Assembly: GCA_905221605.1 (NCBI GenBank)
Contig: CAJNDS010000371.1
Coordinates: 1 to 64,000, forward strand
Length of the DNA stretch: 64,000 bases
Reading direction: 5' to 3'
Source of the DNA: Symbiodinium natans
Taxonomy: Eukaryota > Sar > Dinophyceae > Suessiales > Symbiodiniaceae
Shown here piece by piece: positions 8,089 to 19,597 of the stretch; the stretch's first letter is position 1; every line of letters begins with the position of its first letter. The notes under the pieces are model-generated. The model did no database searches and was not told the origin of the DNA. It saw only the letters and a list, made by a program, of their open reading frames with translations. The translations under genes and the position numbers were made by a program.

Positions 8089-10430
8089 TCACTTCCTACA
8101 AGCCTCCCGCTGCCCACACCGATGTGCCCGAATCACGGTGGTGTGCAGGCGAAAACTCTGCCACGTCGCGAAAAGTGTTCTCGTGCCGGTCCGGCATGCC
8201 CGGCAGATGCCCAAGCCAAACGACGCCAACTCCACACGCTGTTTGTGCGAGGATAGCTATCACAACGAGTCTCTTCTCTTCTACTGAGCTACCATGAGCT
8301 GGTAGCTTCCCAGGCGAGAGCTAGTTCAACCCCTGAACCTCCAAGTGCGGCAACTTCCAATCGGCCGCGATCTTCGAGATACTCAAATTCTGTGTGACTA
8401 TAGGCAAAGCTTCAGGGTGCGAGACTACAAACCCCCCCCCCCTCCGAACCCTAAAGCCCCTAAAGCCGAACCCTCCCAGCACAAATTTCAGCATTGACTG
8501 GAAGGGTTTGCCTTTGACGTGTGTTTCCCTGGGAATGAACTCGATTGTGCTACGCAATGGCCACACAGATTGATGGGGCCAGGGATGCAGGGCACAGGGA
8601 GGTGGGACGCATGACACTTGCTGAGATGCACACTTGCAGAGTGCTTCCAAGTCTATTTCAACATGGTCACCATGCCGTTGTTTTTCTTGTGGATTCTCGG
8701 GCTTCGGGCTTGACCTTGCATGCAGAAAGGCTGTAGAGATGCTGACCAAGCTCACCTCGCAAACCACAGAACCTTGACATCAGCTTATAAGTGTGCTTCC
8801 CTAGACATCCAGGGCGCCCTGTATGCAGGGCCGCAGCACGCCGGACCCGGGAAGGATGGAAGCCATCTGATGTTCAGGTAGCGCGCATACTTATGCAGTT
8901 AAAGGGACCTGACGGCCAGTGTACTCGAGGGATCCTCGGGTACTGCTCATCAAGCGTGAGGAAAAGGCCAATCAAGCAAAATGCCCTCAGCTTTCCTTGT
9001 GCATGGCGTGGGCACCCAACCTCGGCAAGCTCGGGAATGAAAAGAAGTCTGCTTGCAAAAAAGAAATGGCAGGACGTGCCCCAAACAGAGCCCAAATATC
9101 CACCCGAATTTGTTGTGAGGCGCCTTGCCCTTAAGCTGCCAGCTGAAAAGGCCCATCATCTCACAGCTGCCGCCTGCAAAGGGGCTGAGGGCACTCCTGA
9201 CATGAGTGACATGAGGTCGGTCCCGAGAATAAGAAGGAGAGCACGCACAAGTGGGTAGTGTTTTTCGTGTCTGCGAGGGAAGGTGCCATTCTTCCAGGGC
9301 AACACTGCCCAGTCACTGCCCATAACTACATGAGTGTACCTGCAGCTCTTAGGGCAATTCAAGGCTGCGACTGTCACACTCGGAACACACAACAAATCCA
9401 CCACCTGAACTGAAGGCTTCAACAACCTCACACGGGGCCTCATCGGAGCAGAGTACCTGACCCGACCACGCGCTGTGTTGCTTTGGTTTACGAAGTTCGT
9501 GGCTTGGTGTGCAGTGTAATCTCTCTCCTGAGGTGCCCTATGTGCCCTATGTGCCCCCTGGGCTCACACGATCTTTGGAGGCGGATAAGGAAATCGGAAA
9601 CGCCCTGCCAAAAGCTTGGCTGTTCCTGTGGATTCATGGTCTGGCTGAAGCCGCTCGGACCCAAAGCTTGTGAAATAAGAATCTCAAGCATGTGCAGAAG
9701 AGGACATAGAAAGCTGGAAACATCACCTTAAGGAGCCTTCTCCATAGCCTCGTCAGGAGGAATGAAGCCACACCACAAAGTGGCACGGGACATGAATCAG
9801 TTATTGAGGGTGGGGGCAGGTAAGCCGAAACTAAGCAAACAACCGGCCGAGTGGTGGCCGCCAGTGCAAAGAACCCTAAACCCTAAACCTTTTGAGTTTC
9901 GTCGGGTCCTGCAGTCCACTTCTCCGCGCCGCAAGCAGCTTCCACACTCTGAGCCCGTCGAGCCCACTATCAATTCCTTAAGGTCTGAACCACAAGAGAA
10001 GCGAGGGCACCAGAACTGCTGTGCAAGCACCTGCTCCTGGGCCGGTTCTTGCAACTATGTGCGGGGGGTATCAGAGTTGAGGTTGTGAGGCCTTCAGCTT
10101 TCAGCTTGTTTTGAACAGCATGTAAAAAGAAGGCGTTCATAGAGGAGTTCATAGGGAACACGAAAGATTACTTCTGGGAATACTTTGTAGAGTCGCCAAA
10201 GGCGAACGTGACACCGCCACCCAAAAACATGAAATTCCTCACGGCCCAAAAACGGGCCAAAACTTCTGACCTTATAAGAGTATGCAGATGGATTCCCTGA
10301 GTGGGGGCTCCCCGAATCATGAATCACTCAACCCTGAACCCTACGGATTGGGGTTCCAGGTGTTGGGGTGCAGCTTGAGCTACCTGAGGGCTCCAAACAT
10401 TGATAGCCAGTGTTGCCTATGCTGACCCCC
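8089..10430. other. Mostly non-coding spacer
   Basis: Apart from one candidate exon (8805-8877) and a remnant of two CCCTAAA units near 9870-9888, I see no supported gene. Frames here are short, start without context and have no recognisable domains. A short direct repeat (GCCCTATGT) occurs near 9535-9553. Confidence 0.4.
8805..8877 (+). CDS. Candidate internal exon, unknown protein
   Basis: A 73-bp open stretch is bordered by CCCTAG on the left and a GT donor (GTAGCG) on the right. It translates without a stop in a phase of two bases, 23 codons and two bases, and reads IQGALYAGPQHAGPGKDG and so on. The evidence is only frame openness, splice borders and a plausible amino-acid mix. No family is recognised and no partner exon was found nearby, so this could be chance. 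Confidence 0.3.
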
Positions 10431-10432
10431 AC

Positions 10433-10478
10433 CCCTAAACCCTAAACCCTAAACCCTAAACCCCTAAACCCCTAAACA
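10433..10478 (-). repeat. Interstitial telomere-like repeat, C-rich strand on plus
   Basis: Five or six CCCTAAA units, the last ones with an extra C. Orientation is opposite to the arrays at 6.9-8.1 kb. Confidence 0.9.
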
Positions 10479-10597
10479 TCCTCACGCGCCCTTGCGGCCC
10501 AAGGCTCAATGAGGGTCATGTTCTCCTCCAACTTGCAAAAGGCGACCTGACACCTGAGCCCAGTCTTGTGGCGCTTCTCGTCTTAACCTTCAACCGC

Positions 10598-10677
10598 AAA
10601 CCTTAAACCCTAACCCTAAACCCTAAACCCTAAACCCTGAACCCTGAACCCTAAACCCTAAACCCTAAACCCTAAAC
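10598..10677 (-). repeat. Interstitial telomere-like repeat, C-rich strand on plus
   Basis: About 11 units of CCCTAAA with two adjacent CCCTGAA variants in the middle. CCCTGAA is the complement of the TTCAGGG variant that forms a sub-block at 7036-7104, so the same variant recurs in both orientations. Confidence 0.9.
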
Positions 10678-10983
10678 CAGCTCATGGTCGAGGATGTTGC
10701 TCCTAAGCCCGGTCCCTGGGAGCCCCCCACGCCCAAGCACGCCCAAGCAGCAGTACGTCGCATGTGGACCAAGCTCAGACCATGCAGCGTTACCCTTGGA
10801 CAGTCTGGACCACCAACTTCAGAAAAGCAGGGATGTTGCACACATCAAGCCCAGAACCTAAACTTACTTCCAAACTTCCGCGTGCCGAACTGTGCGACAT
10901 GAGCTTTCCCACCTCTTCTCGAGGTCGCCCAGGCTGACATCTAAGTCAAACTCCTCTGGAAGCCCCGCCTCCGGAGAATACAC

Positions 10984-11057
10984 GTATACATATACATACA
11001 TATATATATGTATGTACATAAATAGAAGTGTATATTAAATATATATATATATATATA
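10984..11057. repeat. AT-rich microsatellite
   Basis: A run of TATACA/TATG and then pure AT dinucleotides. It can form cruciforms. No gene signal is present. Confidence 0.9.
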
Positions 11058-11216
11058 GGAAGACCATATGGGTCTTGTCAATTTTATAGTTTCTGCAGGA
11101 CTTTCTGTGTCTAGATGCCAGCAACCCACGCACGGACCTGGAGAAAAACGGTCTGGTCTCCAGGTTGGAAGATGGCAAACAAAAAAAGTAAACCATTGAG
11201 GGAGTGTGTTGCAAAA

Positions 11217-11375
11217 AAGGGTTTAGGCTTTAGGGTTTAGGGTCTAGGGTTTAAGGTTTGGGGTTTAGGGTTTAGGGTTTAAGGTTTAGGGTTTATGGCT
11301 TTTTTTAGGGTTTAGGGTCTAGGGTCTAGGGTCTAGGGTCTAGGGTCTAGGGTTTAGGGTTTAGGGTTTAGGGTT
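11217..11375 (+). repeat. Interstitial telomere-like array, variant-rich
   Basis: About 20 heptamers with the G-rich strand on plus, including a cluster of five GTCTAGG-type units (about 11318-11350) and several single-base variants (TTTAAGG, TTTGGGG). A flanking word (GTGTTGCAAAAA) occurs on both sides, at about 11206 and 11378, so the array seems inserted in or expanded within a duplicated 12-bp sequence. Confidence 0.85.
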
Positions 11376-11523
11376 GAGTGTGTTGCAAAAATGGTATCCC
11401 TGATAGGCATGTAACCCCTCGGATAGAGATGCCCTCAGGCCCTCAGATGGTGCGTGATAAGAGCCCACCCCACCTCCCCACAAGTGTTACAAAACCAACC
11501 TTCTTTAAGAGAAACGTGAACCT

Positions 11524-11708
11524 AGGTTTAGGGTTTAGGGTTTAGGGTTTAGGGTTTAGGGTTTAGGGTTTGGGGTTCAGGGTTCAGGGTTCAGGGTTTA
11601 GGGTTTAGGGTTTAGGGTTTAGGGTTTAGGGTTTAAGGGTTTAGGGTTTAGGGTTTAGGGTTTAGGGTTTAGGGTTTAGGGTGTCGGGTGTAGGGTTTAG
11701 GGTTTAGG
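11524..11708 (+). repeat. Interstitial TTTAGGG array with TTCAGGG core
   Basis: About 26 heptamers, mostly TTTAGGG, with three TTCAGGG units near 11576-11597 and one TTTAAGGG slip unit. The G-rich strand is on plus. Confidence 0.95.
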
Positions 11709-12382
11709 GAACAAGTATGGTAAATGGGGCGTCCTCGAAGACAAGTGCCTTTCGTAGCCAGAAGGAAACTCGAACTTTGTTTTTGTTTTCCTTTCGCCCC
11801 ACTCACAGCACGGTTCTTCAGAAAGGATCCATCAACAAACCCCAAAGTTCGGATTTTCCCTGGAGGTTTCGGCAACCTTTTTGTGATTGGGAGTCTTAGT
11901 TAGGGGCTGGCGACATTCGGATTTTGTCAATCAGGAAAAGAACTGCAAAATGTACCTCCGAAGATCTGCCAAATATCCACAAAACTCAATAAAACCCTTG
12001 GCAAGTCTTGGGAAATGAGTGTTGGGATTTCTGAAGTCCACAATGGATTTTCCCCTAAACCTCGAAGATTTACCCCTGCTATGCTTTCGGTAGGCCTAAC
12101 CCACGGAATAGATCAACTCATGGGAAGTCGTTCACACGTGAGCCTTGCTTCGTAAAAGAAAAGCCTATCTTCGTAGGGGCTTGCCTCGTACGAAAATACA
12201 AACGCACCTCTCACTCTGGTACCAACTTAGTTCATGATTCCAACCTCTCAGACACCCCTTTAATACCATACTACGAAAATTGCAACGCAAGGTAGAAGGA
12301 TTCGCCTCGGCCTTCGGCCGAGAGGCCTCTGGAACAAGGCAGATCAGGATCTGGTCTCCGTCCCCCTTATCCCAACCCCTTC

Positions 12383-12412
12383 AACCCTAAACCCTAAACC
12401 CTAAACCCTAAA
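12383..12412 (-). repeat. Short CCCTAAA tract
   Basis: Four CCCTAAA units, C-rich strand on plus, preceded by a degenerate half unit. Confidence 0.9.
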
Positions 12413-14475
12413 CTGCTTGGAGGAGCCGCAATCCGATGCTGCGGGGATGCAGCTTGTGGGCTCCCACAGAGGGTGCACCACAAAAATCACCATGTGAGGA
12501 CTGCACTGCACGCGCCACTCTGCCACAACTTTGTCAGTCCTCTGTCTGATTCTATAAGCTCTGCTCATGAAAGCAGCGGCAATATTCCTGCTAAGCTAAA
12601 TGAGGCCAGGGGCTCTGAAAAAACAACTGCTACATGTGCATACCTGAGTTTCAAAAGCACAGCCTTTGCAATGAGTCGACCGACAATCGTACAAGCAATG
12701 GAGCTAGCGGACCTCAAACGACATTTAACAAACTAGTGAAGCGATTTACCGGATGAACTTGGGGGAACTCGCAAAAATCAAAAAGTATTACTCTACAAGT
12801 TCTGTTCATGAGATCAGCTGTGTTAGGCGAGGCCTGTGGCTATGAAAAACAAGTATGGCAATTTGGCAACATTAAACCGTTCAACCAGGTAAAGCCGCGG
12901 GAAAATCATGAAACCATGAAGCCATTAAACCAGCCTATGGGCAATTCGTTAAAGCATCAGACCATCAAACCATCAAACCAGTCGTTTCCACTCTGTGAGA
13001 AGATCTGTTAAACCATGAAAGCATTAAACCAGTTGTCCCAAGGGCCGTTACACCATTGTCATACTGGGAAAGGATTGGGTTAATGGTGTATCGGCATCAT
13101 GACTTGCACGGGGCGCATGGATGGTTCAATGAACTTTCACTGGTTTAAAGGGTTCCATGGTTTAATGGCATAATATCTTGATAGGATTGTTAAACACACA
13201 CGGGTGCCGCTGTAGACGTGTACCCGTATGTACATATACAAGTAAGTTTGTAGAAACGAAGAAAGAACGGGAAGTCCCTGAAAACATACGACTATATTAT
13301 GTGCTCCAGGGGAACCAGGGAATGTAGATCTTCCAGTATGTGAACAATCCGGAGAAATAAGAATGCTGTGATCAGGTAGCCTGTCCTCTTGTACATGTAA
13401 TGGTAAAAAAGCGAACAGCTCCCACATTTTTGCAATTCCGCTCTCGATCCTAGTGTCTCACACACCGTCATCGTATTTGCCAGAAACCAATGCAAGCTGC
13501 TACGACTGATACGACCTGCAGACGCCGCATCGCTTTAGATTCTCAGATTCCATGGCAACAAAAATCCCGGAACTGGACCCGATTGCACCTGAAGACCGAG
13601 GATGTAGTGGGTCTCATCCAGCTCCACTTGCTTCAAATAGAACATGTTTCTGGCCAGAGCAGTGCCACAGCGAGACACAGCTTGGTTTATTCGCAGGTTG
13701 GGTAAGTCATGGTGATTTGCTCACTTTTTGACAGTCGCATCGTATTGGAGTGCTGCGATGCAAACCATGGACCTAAATACCTCCTTTGTTGACCGTCGCT
13801 CCGCACCTTCTAAATCCAGACAGCCCGAGAACCCGCACCAAACAATGCTGCGCAGCCCTTTGCCTGAAGAGCTCGCCGGACTTCCGGGCGTTGGTCTGCA
13901 CCTGCCAAAGGCTGAACTGCAGCAGGCGAAACGCGCTTCCAATGCAACCGTTTCCCCGGGTTCTTTCCTCATGTGTTCCAGGAGGCCGAAAGGCAAAAAC
14001 ACTGCTCTCCCCAGTCTCCTTGTGGTTTAAGCATTCATCTAGGCTCAGGGGTCGGTCTTCAGCCAAAGGACCACCTGGGCCCTAAGCGTTAAAGCCCTGA
14101 GCCGAAACCCTCGGCAGAACAGATCCCAGAGCTTTGAAAACAAGATGCGAGCCCAAAACATTCCGCCCCCCCCCCCCCCGAACTCGTCTGAGAGCCCCGG
14201 CACAGATCATTTCACCTTTGGGCAGCTCCACCCACGGCCTGGGCGGACTCTATCGCAAGTGAATGGAAAAGGTGGTGAACTGTGGTGGAAAGAAACCTTC
14301 TTGAAACACCCATTTAAACCAAAAAAGCCCGTGGCTTTCTCATGCTTTCATGAGATCCGGGCTTCTGTAGGCCGTCTGGCAAATTGTCTGGCGCACCTTC
14401 ACCCGCGTGACCCGCATGCAAGCCCAACTTGTGATCAGCGGAGGGGGCAAGGGCTTTAGTGCTAATACAGCGGCC
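12413..14475. other. Non-coding spacer
   Basis: Besides the fold-back at 12870-13170 nothing is supported. Overlapping frames on both strands around 13721-14085 are about 100 codons each and have no recognisable domain. A stretch at 13863-13938 (PEELAGLPGVGLHLPKAEL) reads somewhat like an exon, but no splice borders were convincing. Confidence 0.35.
12870..13170. repeat. Degenerate inverted repeat built from TTAAACCAT-like words
   Basis: The left half (12870-13055) carries many copies of words such as ATTAAACCAG, ATGAAACCAT and ATCAAACCA. The right half (13078-13168) carries the reverse complements (GGTTAATGG, TGGTTTAAAGGG, CATGGTTTAATGGC). The words are imperfect and unevenly spaced, giving a fold-back rather than a simple satellite. 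No gene is seen in or beside it. Confidence 0.6.
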
Positions 14476-15144
14476 TTAAGACTTAGAATAGGGTTTGTGG
14501 GGTAAATATCGTTTAATTATGTAGGGACCAAAAAGGAATACTAGTTCTAGTTTGCTTTGGGGGGTGGGCTTGCGTCTCAGAGAGCGTTTAGATGAACCAA
14601 TGCTTTTCTCACGGCACAGGCCTGCATACTCCTTTCCATCTGAAGAGTCCTTGCAGAACCTGGCACAAAGCAGGATATCTCCAGAGCGCAAGTGAATCAA
14701 AACTTCATTTAATACCAAATGAGCGTAGAAGCAAGTTACTGTGACCACGTAAAAATGAAACAGCGAGATGCTGTAGTTCCAAACCACAACAGCAGAAGCC
14801 ATGCACCAATCAGTCCGCAAATTAAACCATTGAGTGCGCAACTGCTGTGATTGTTTTAAAAAGCGATCAATACACCTAGCATCAAAATTTCCATAGCCCA
14901 AATCCGAAAGTTCCAGCGCCGGCAGAAAGCAAAACTGATCGCAGAAACCGAGATTCAAGCAACAAGTGGCCCCAAGACCTGTATGGATTACCCATACTGC
15001 CTTGTGTCCTCGATCCATGCAAACCCCTGCAGCAGCATGACATAAAGCATGAGTACTCCGGCGCCCTCCCCGGCTCTCAGCCCGTAGGGCATCCATACCA
15101 ACTGCAAAACACAAAGCCTGCCAAAACCCAAGAGGACGACGCAT
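14476..15144 (-). CDS. Hypothetical ORF ending in a MITE-like element
   Basis: On the minus strand a 222-codon frame runs from the ATG at 15144 (a TTG five codons upstream also keeps the frame). It has a hydrophobic start (LGFWQALCFAVG), several Cys residues and one strong hydrophobic segment (SLFHFYVVTVTCFYAHLVL) that could span a membrane. The last 25 codons are encoded by a copy of the MITE-like repeat described at 14486-14555. No family is recognised. Length and ATG start are in favour of a gene; the unusual ending and the lack of any homology are against it. Confidence 0.25.
   Translation of the reverse strand: MRRPLGFWQALCFAVGMDALRAESRGGRRSTHALCHAAAGVCMDRGHKAVWVIHTGLGATCCLNLGFCDQFCFLPALELSDLGYGNFDARCIDRFLKQSQQLRTQWFNLRTDWCMASAVVVWNYSISLFHFYVVTVTCFYAHLVLNEVLIHLRSGDILLCARFCKDSSDGKEYAGLCREKSIGSSKRSLRRKPTPQSKLELVFLFGPYIIKRYLPHKPYSKS
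14486..14555 (-). mobile_element. MITE-like element, copy 1 (partial, reverse orientation)
   Basis: Read on the minus strand, this segment shares the core AGTATTCCTTTTTGGTCCCT, a TAATT block and the end ACCCTATTCTAAG with the copies at 20118 and 32749. The left terminus seen in the other copies is missing or diverged. Confidence 0.6.
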
Positions 15145-15159
15145 GAACAGTCGAAACAA

Positions 15160-16680
15160 ATACCCTTCTCACAGCAAGCGTACATCCAACGACCTTTTGA
15201 ACCTGTTTTATCGATGCCTTAAAGCTACAGACCCACAAGCCAGGCCAGGGGAACGCCCGGCACTTCACTCGGGTGGCCTCCTGGATGGGACTTTTCAGGG
15301 TGGCATGGGGAAAATGAGGGTACCGGCACGTGCAATCGGAAAGCCACAAGGACAAAACATCCCAGCTGCAGAATCAACAACTAAGCTGAAAAAACAGGCT
15401 TCCTCTCACATATGCTGGAATGCCCGGGGCCAACGAGTAAGTAACTCTTGGTTTGAGGGATAAGCGGATTCTAAAGACAGCAAACCGCAACACTGCAAAC
15501 TCAGCTCCGGGCGTCTATGAGATTGGAGGGCACGCCATTGAGCAAGAAGCGGCAGTTTCGCCCTACGATCTCCTGTACCTGTCTGGATCCCAACCGGGTA
15601 CGAGCTAGTGAGTGCTGTTGAAGCACGTGCACATTGCATGAAGCTTCGATTCCACGAGGACCCAACATCCATGGCATAACAAAACGCAAGCCCTGAATCC
15701 ACCTCTCCGTTGTCTAGAAACACAGGCGGGGCACAGAGTAGCCAGTGAGCTCCGTGAAGCCCGCGCTACAAGCAATGAGAGGGCAGTCCGGCTTGGACCT
15801 GGGACGCAGGACTGGTTTGCTTTCGGGGCACTTGAACAGTTATTTTGCGGTTTGCATTGTCTTGGGGGGCCTTGAGATTCACAGTTTCACGTTTCGACGC
15901 GGCATGTCAGGATGACCCCCGTGTTTGATGCTCACAACATCAGGCATGCCTCAAGCCGTCGGGCTGCAAGAGCTGCACCGGGTGTCAGGGGTGTAGTCAA
16001 GGGAATCACGCACAACCAAAACGGTATGAAATTGAGACAGGGCCATCAGCCTCGGCCGGCAGAAGTTACTGGCTTGCTGAGGCTGGCGCGGATCTGCGAG
16101 AGTCACTGAGAATCCTACCTCATACCTGAGAAGCAGGGGCCCACGAAAAAAAAATGAACGAGCATCATCGGGGGTTTGGAGGCACTCATGCTGTAAACAA
16201 ACCACGCCACTATCGCTACTCGTCTCTGAGGTTCAACGTGAAAACTGCACAGCGATGCGAGCCAATACCCTACCCTTCCCACGGGGGCGCAATTCTTCAA
16301 TGCAGAAGTTGTCGATGACGTTCTGCAGCTCTGTACTGCACCGGGTGTTCCAATGCAGGGGTCCGTGCGAGGACTCCTGGTGCAAGCGGGTTCGTGGGAC
16401 TCGACAAAACGCTTAAAGGCATCCCATCACCCCGCCAACGTACCTTCAGAGGCACTTCACTATAGAGCAAAAGCTTGTCTGGTCAAAACCCTAGGCTTCG
16501 TGATCCATCCGATGCTTGGCAATGTTGGGTGAGTGGCTAAAGTCACTAGAGGCCTCTTTGCCACGTTGGATTCAAGGCCTTTCAACAGACCCTTGTGCTG
16601 TCCTCCTTGGATTTTGCCCAGACTTTCCCAAGCAAAGGCAATGGAGATGGGCCGCTCCCCGCTACATCATCATTTTTATT
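15160..16680. other. Non-coding spacer
   Basis: No supported gene. Frames of 60-110 codons occur on both strands without domains, splice logic or consistent codon use. Confidence 0.35.
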
Positions 16681-16681
16681 A

Positions 16682-16815
16682 GGCACACAAACACACAAAC
16701 ACACAAGCACACGAACAAACACACACACACACACACAAACAAACAAACAAACAAACAAACAAACAAACAAACAAGCAAGCAAGCAAGCAAGCAAACAAAC
16801 AAACACACAAACACG
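16682..16815 (+). repeat. ACACAA / AAAC / AAGC compound microsatellite
   Basis: ACAC-rich units pass into about ten AAAC units, then five AAGC units, then back to AAAC. One base change separates each block, a typical sign of slippage after point mutation. Confidence 0.95.
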
Positions 16816-17651
16816 AAGAGCGAGGTGCGAGACATCAAAAACACTATCTGTGTCGATCGCCATCCTGCCGCTTAAGTCCCAGACCCCTAGCCGCCAACAT
16901 GCACCACACACCTGAACAATCTGAAGCCCTAAGCGCACGACAACGTGAGAGCCCCAACACCTGAAATCATCCCATGGCCACGAGCCCACGCCTGCCGGGA
17001 GAATTTGCTGGCATCCTGCGCAAGTGGGCTGTGGGCACACCACCCTGGTCTCTGATTCTCAGGGAGTCTCTTCCATAGTGGCTAAGCGGGGTCCCTCGGA
17101 TTCGATGCCATTCGTGCCACATGGTCAGATGTTTCCACCGGTGGCTCGGTTCCGGCCCTGATGAACCACGATGAAAATGGGGAGAGGGGGGAAATCTTCC
17201 AGAGTCCTCAAGTCCACGAACAGCGGGCATGGGGAACGGCTGTGTTTGTTACAGCGAGATCCAGTTGGTCATATGGGTCTGCAGATGTACGGTGGGGGGA
17301 GGGGATGACCTGACAATGGAAGGGCTGGAAGATTCGCAATGCCAAGTCAACTCAGCGAGCGCCGGCCCACACCGTTTCGCTGATTTACGGCTTGAAGGCG
17401 GTGGCACAGTGCAAGGCCCGTGATTATGGCGGTTGCATCGTTGTTTCGGGTGTTTGTCGAACAGTGGTTGGTCCCGTTGGTCATTGAAACTTCGTCTCGG
17501 GGAGCTAAAGTACTCGGTCAAAATCATTCAATGAAAAATGCTGCTCTTGTACCCACTGCACACTCTGGCAATGTATGCCATATGTTGCAGAACCTCGATG
17601 CCTCATGCAGCCGAATTCCTTCATGTAAAATCAAACCTTGAGAACCTTGAG

Positions 17652-17813
17652 AATCCCTCACCATCCCAACACGTCGAACGTCCGGAAGCATCCCCGACTC
17701 CGACTCTTGTGGAGGCTCTCCGGCGCATGGCCGCCGAAGCCGGGCAAGACACCGACTTCGTCGCTCTCCTCCTCCTCTGCATCCTGGCCAGCGTTGTTTG
17801 GAGGAAAAAAGAG
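17652..17813 (+). CDS. Candidate exon with one transmembrane segment
   Basis: A 162-bp open frame (54 codons) is bordered by TTGAG on the left and by the strong donor AAAGAG|GTGAGT on the right. It reads SPTPTLVEALRRMAAEAGQD and then a hydrophobic run (DFVALLLLCILASVVW) followed at once by RKK. A hydrophobic helix with basic residues just after it is the usual pattern of a membrane anchor. No family is recognised. The frame is open further upstream, so the 5' border is uncertain, and no partner exon was identified downstream. Confidence 0.4.
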
Positions 17814-18801
17814 GTGAGTTAGAATTTAGGGAGGTGCGTTTGAGCCCAGAATGGTGGGGGGAGTGGCTTTCAGCTCCGGTTTGCTTCCTCAGATGGTTCA
17901 CAGAGCTCCCTCACCCTCCCGCGAGGCTCTGTATACTGACGTTGGACTGAAGGGGGAGTCACAGCTGGGCCTGCATGCTTGAAGATGCTTCAAGAGCTGA
18001 ATTCCACGTCTAGCGGCAGTTCAAGGCCACATGTCACTTGCACAATCGTGGCACGAGCTGTTGAGACAAATGGTCGACTTTTTCGAGTTCTGGCGTTGCC
18101 AGACTTTCCTGTGGCGTAGGGCCAGAAACATGCGAAGGAGACCTGAACCCTGAACCCTAAACCCCTGGAGAGCAATGCCTTGGCAAAGCGAGGTTTGAAG
18201 CAGAAACTCAAACAAGCTTCGGGCGAGCGCTGCGGAATGAATCTGACCCGGCGAGATCCCCAGAGTGCAGTAATAACTGCTTTGGCCACAGTACCGGTTG
18301 TTGGTTACGTGGAGCTTTACTGCGAATGAACCTCCGCAAGGCAGGGAGGAATCAGAGCTTCTGGCATGCAGATAAGCGGATCTGCGGACAGATTCCGAGC
18401 GCTGGGGAGGTGGAAAACACGCTTTTCTAAGAGGAAGGTCGTCGAGGTGCTTTCCTCGGAAAGATCTGCGTGGCGCGGGGTCGTGTCACATCACAGCCTC
18501 CAGTATGCGTGATGCCGGGATGCCGGTCCGACTTGGTGGCAGGGCCACAGGTCTGTTTGCAGCCATGGCAGGTGCCCTGATCCCTGAAATTGCAAATCCC
18601 AGCACAGAAGCGGTTCATACGCGGCAAACCCGTGAAACACAAGGCATCTCAAAGCCCTGAACCCCTCAGCCCCTCAGCCCTCCCACGAGACGGCCATTTC
18701 TGCGAAAGTGGGGGTGCTGGGCCTCAAAAGGATCCAGCAAGTCCAAAAACCTCTCCTGGCCCAGCGAGCCACCGTTGAGGGGTTCTTGGTGTCTTACACC
18801 T

Positions 18802-18828
18802 TACACCCTAAACCCTAAACCCTAAATC
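18802..18828 (-). repeat. Short CCCTAAA tract
   Basis: Degenerate TTACACC units lead into three CCCTAAA units. Confidence 0.85.
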
Positions 18829-19556
18829 GCTGTGATTGCCCAGGTCAAACTAAGGATCGGGTTTCGAACTGGGTGGGTTTGGGGTGCTCGGAGGCTTACG
18901 GCTCTGGCTTGCAAGTTCAGGGTTCAGGGTTTAGGGCTCCGTTTTGGGGTTTCACTTTGAGGGTGGAGCTTTGCCTCCACTTTGTCCTTTGGTTTGGCTA
19001 TGTCCTGGGAGTTCTACGCCCGGCCTCTTTATCCCTCTTTCAAAGGGCGAAGCAACAAAAAAGCCTTCGCGGGTGCTCGGGAACTCAGCAGTCTCATATG
19101 AGGACCCCGTAGACCGTGGAAGGCTCCGTGCAGAAGCTTCGAGTTTTAGAAGAATGAGGAAATCCTTCATTCTATTCATCTCCCAACTCTAAATGATGTT
19201 CGCGGCCGCCTGCGAAAATGCCATCGCCATTGCGGTGGTCTCTTGGGGTGAAGATCACCTGCCGGGCCGGGCCATGACTTGCAAGTGTCATGACAGTTCG
19301 CTCCCAAAGCAAAAACTCCAATTTCTGTGGGTCGCAAATTGTGCCCTGCAATCCCGACCCTTGTTTCCCCACAATTTTGGCTGCTACAGCTGAGCTTCCG
19401 GTTGTGGTGGTCATGCACATCCTTTAGCACACGGAGGCTTTTGCTCACCCCGGCCTCGACGCAACCCCCATATAAGTCCACTCTTCCGTTCGAGCCGCAG
19501 TGCCCGCAGATCAGCTGGAATGCACCGCCCAACCGTCTGGATATCTTTGGCCGTGC

Positions 19557-19597
19557 CCTAAACTCTGAACCCTAAACCCTAAACCCTAAACCCTAAA
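19557..19597 (-). repeat. Short CCCTAAA tract
   Basis: Five units, the first of them diverged (CTCTGAA), C-rich strand on plus. Confidence 0.9.
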
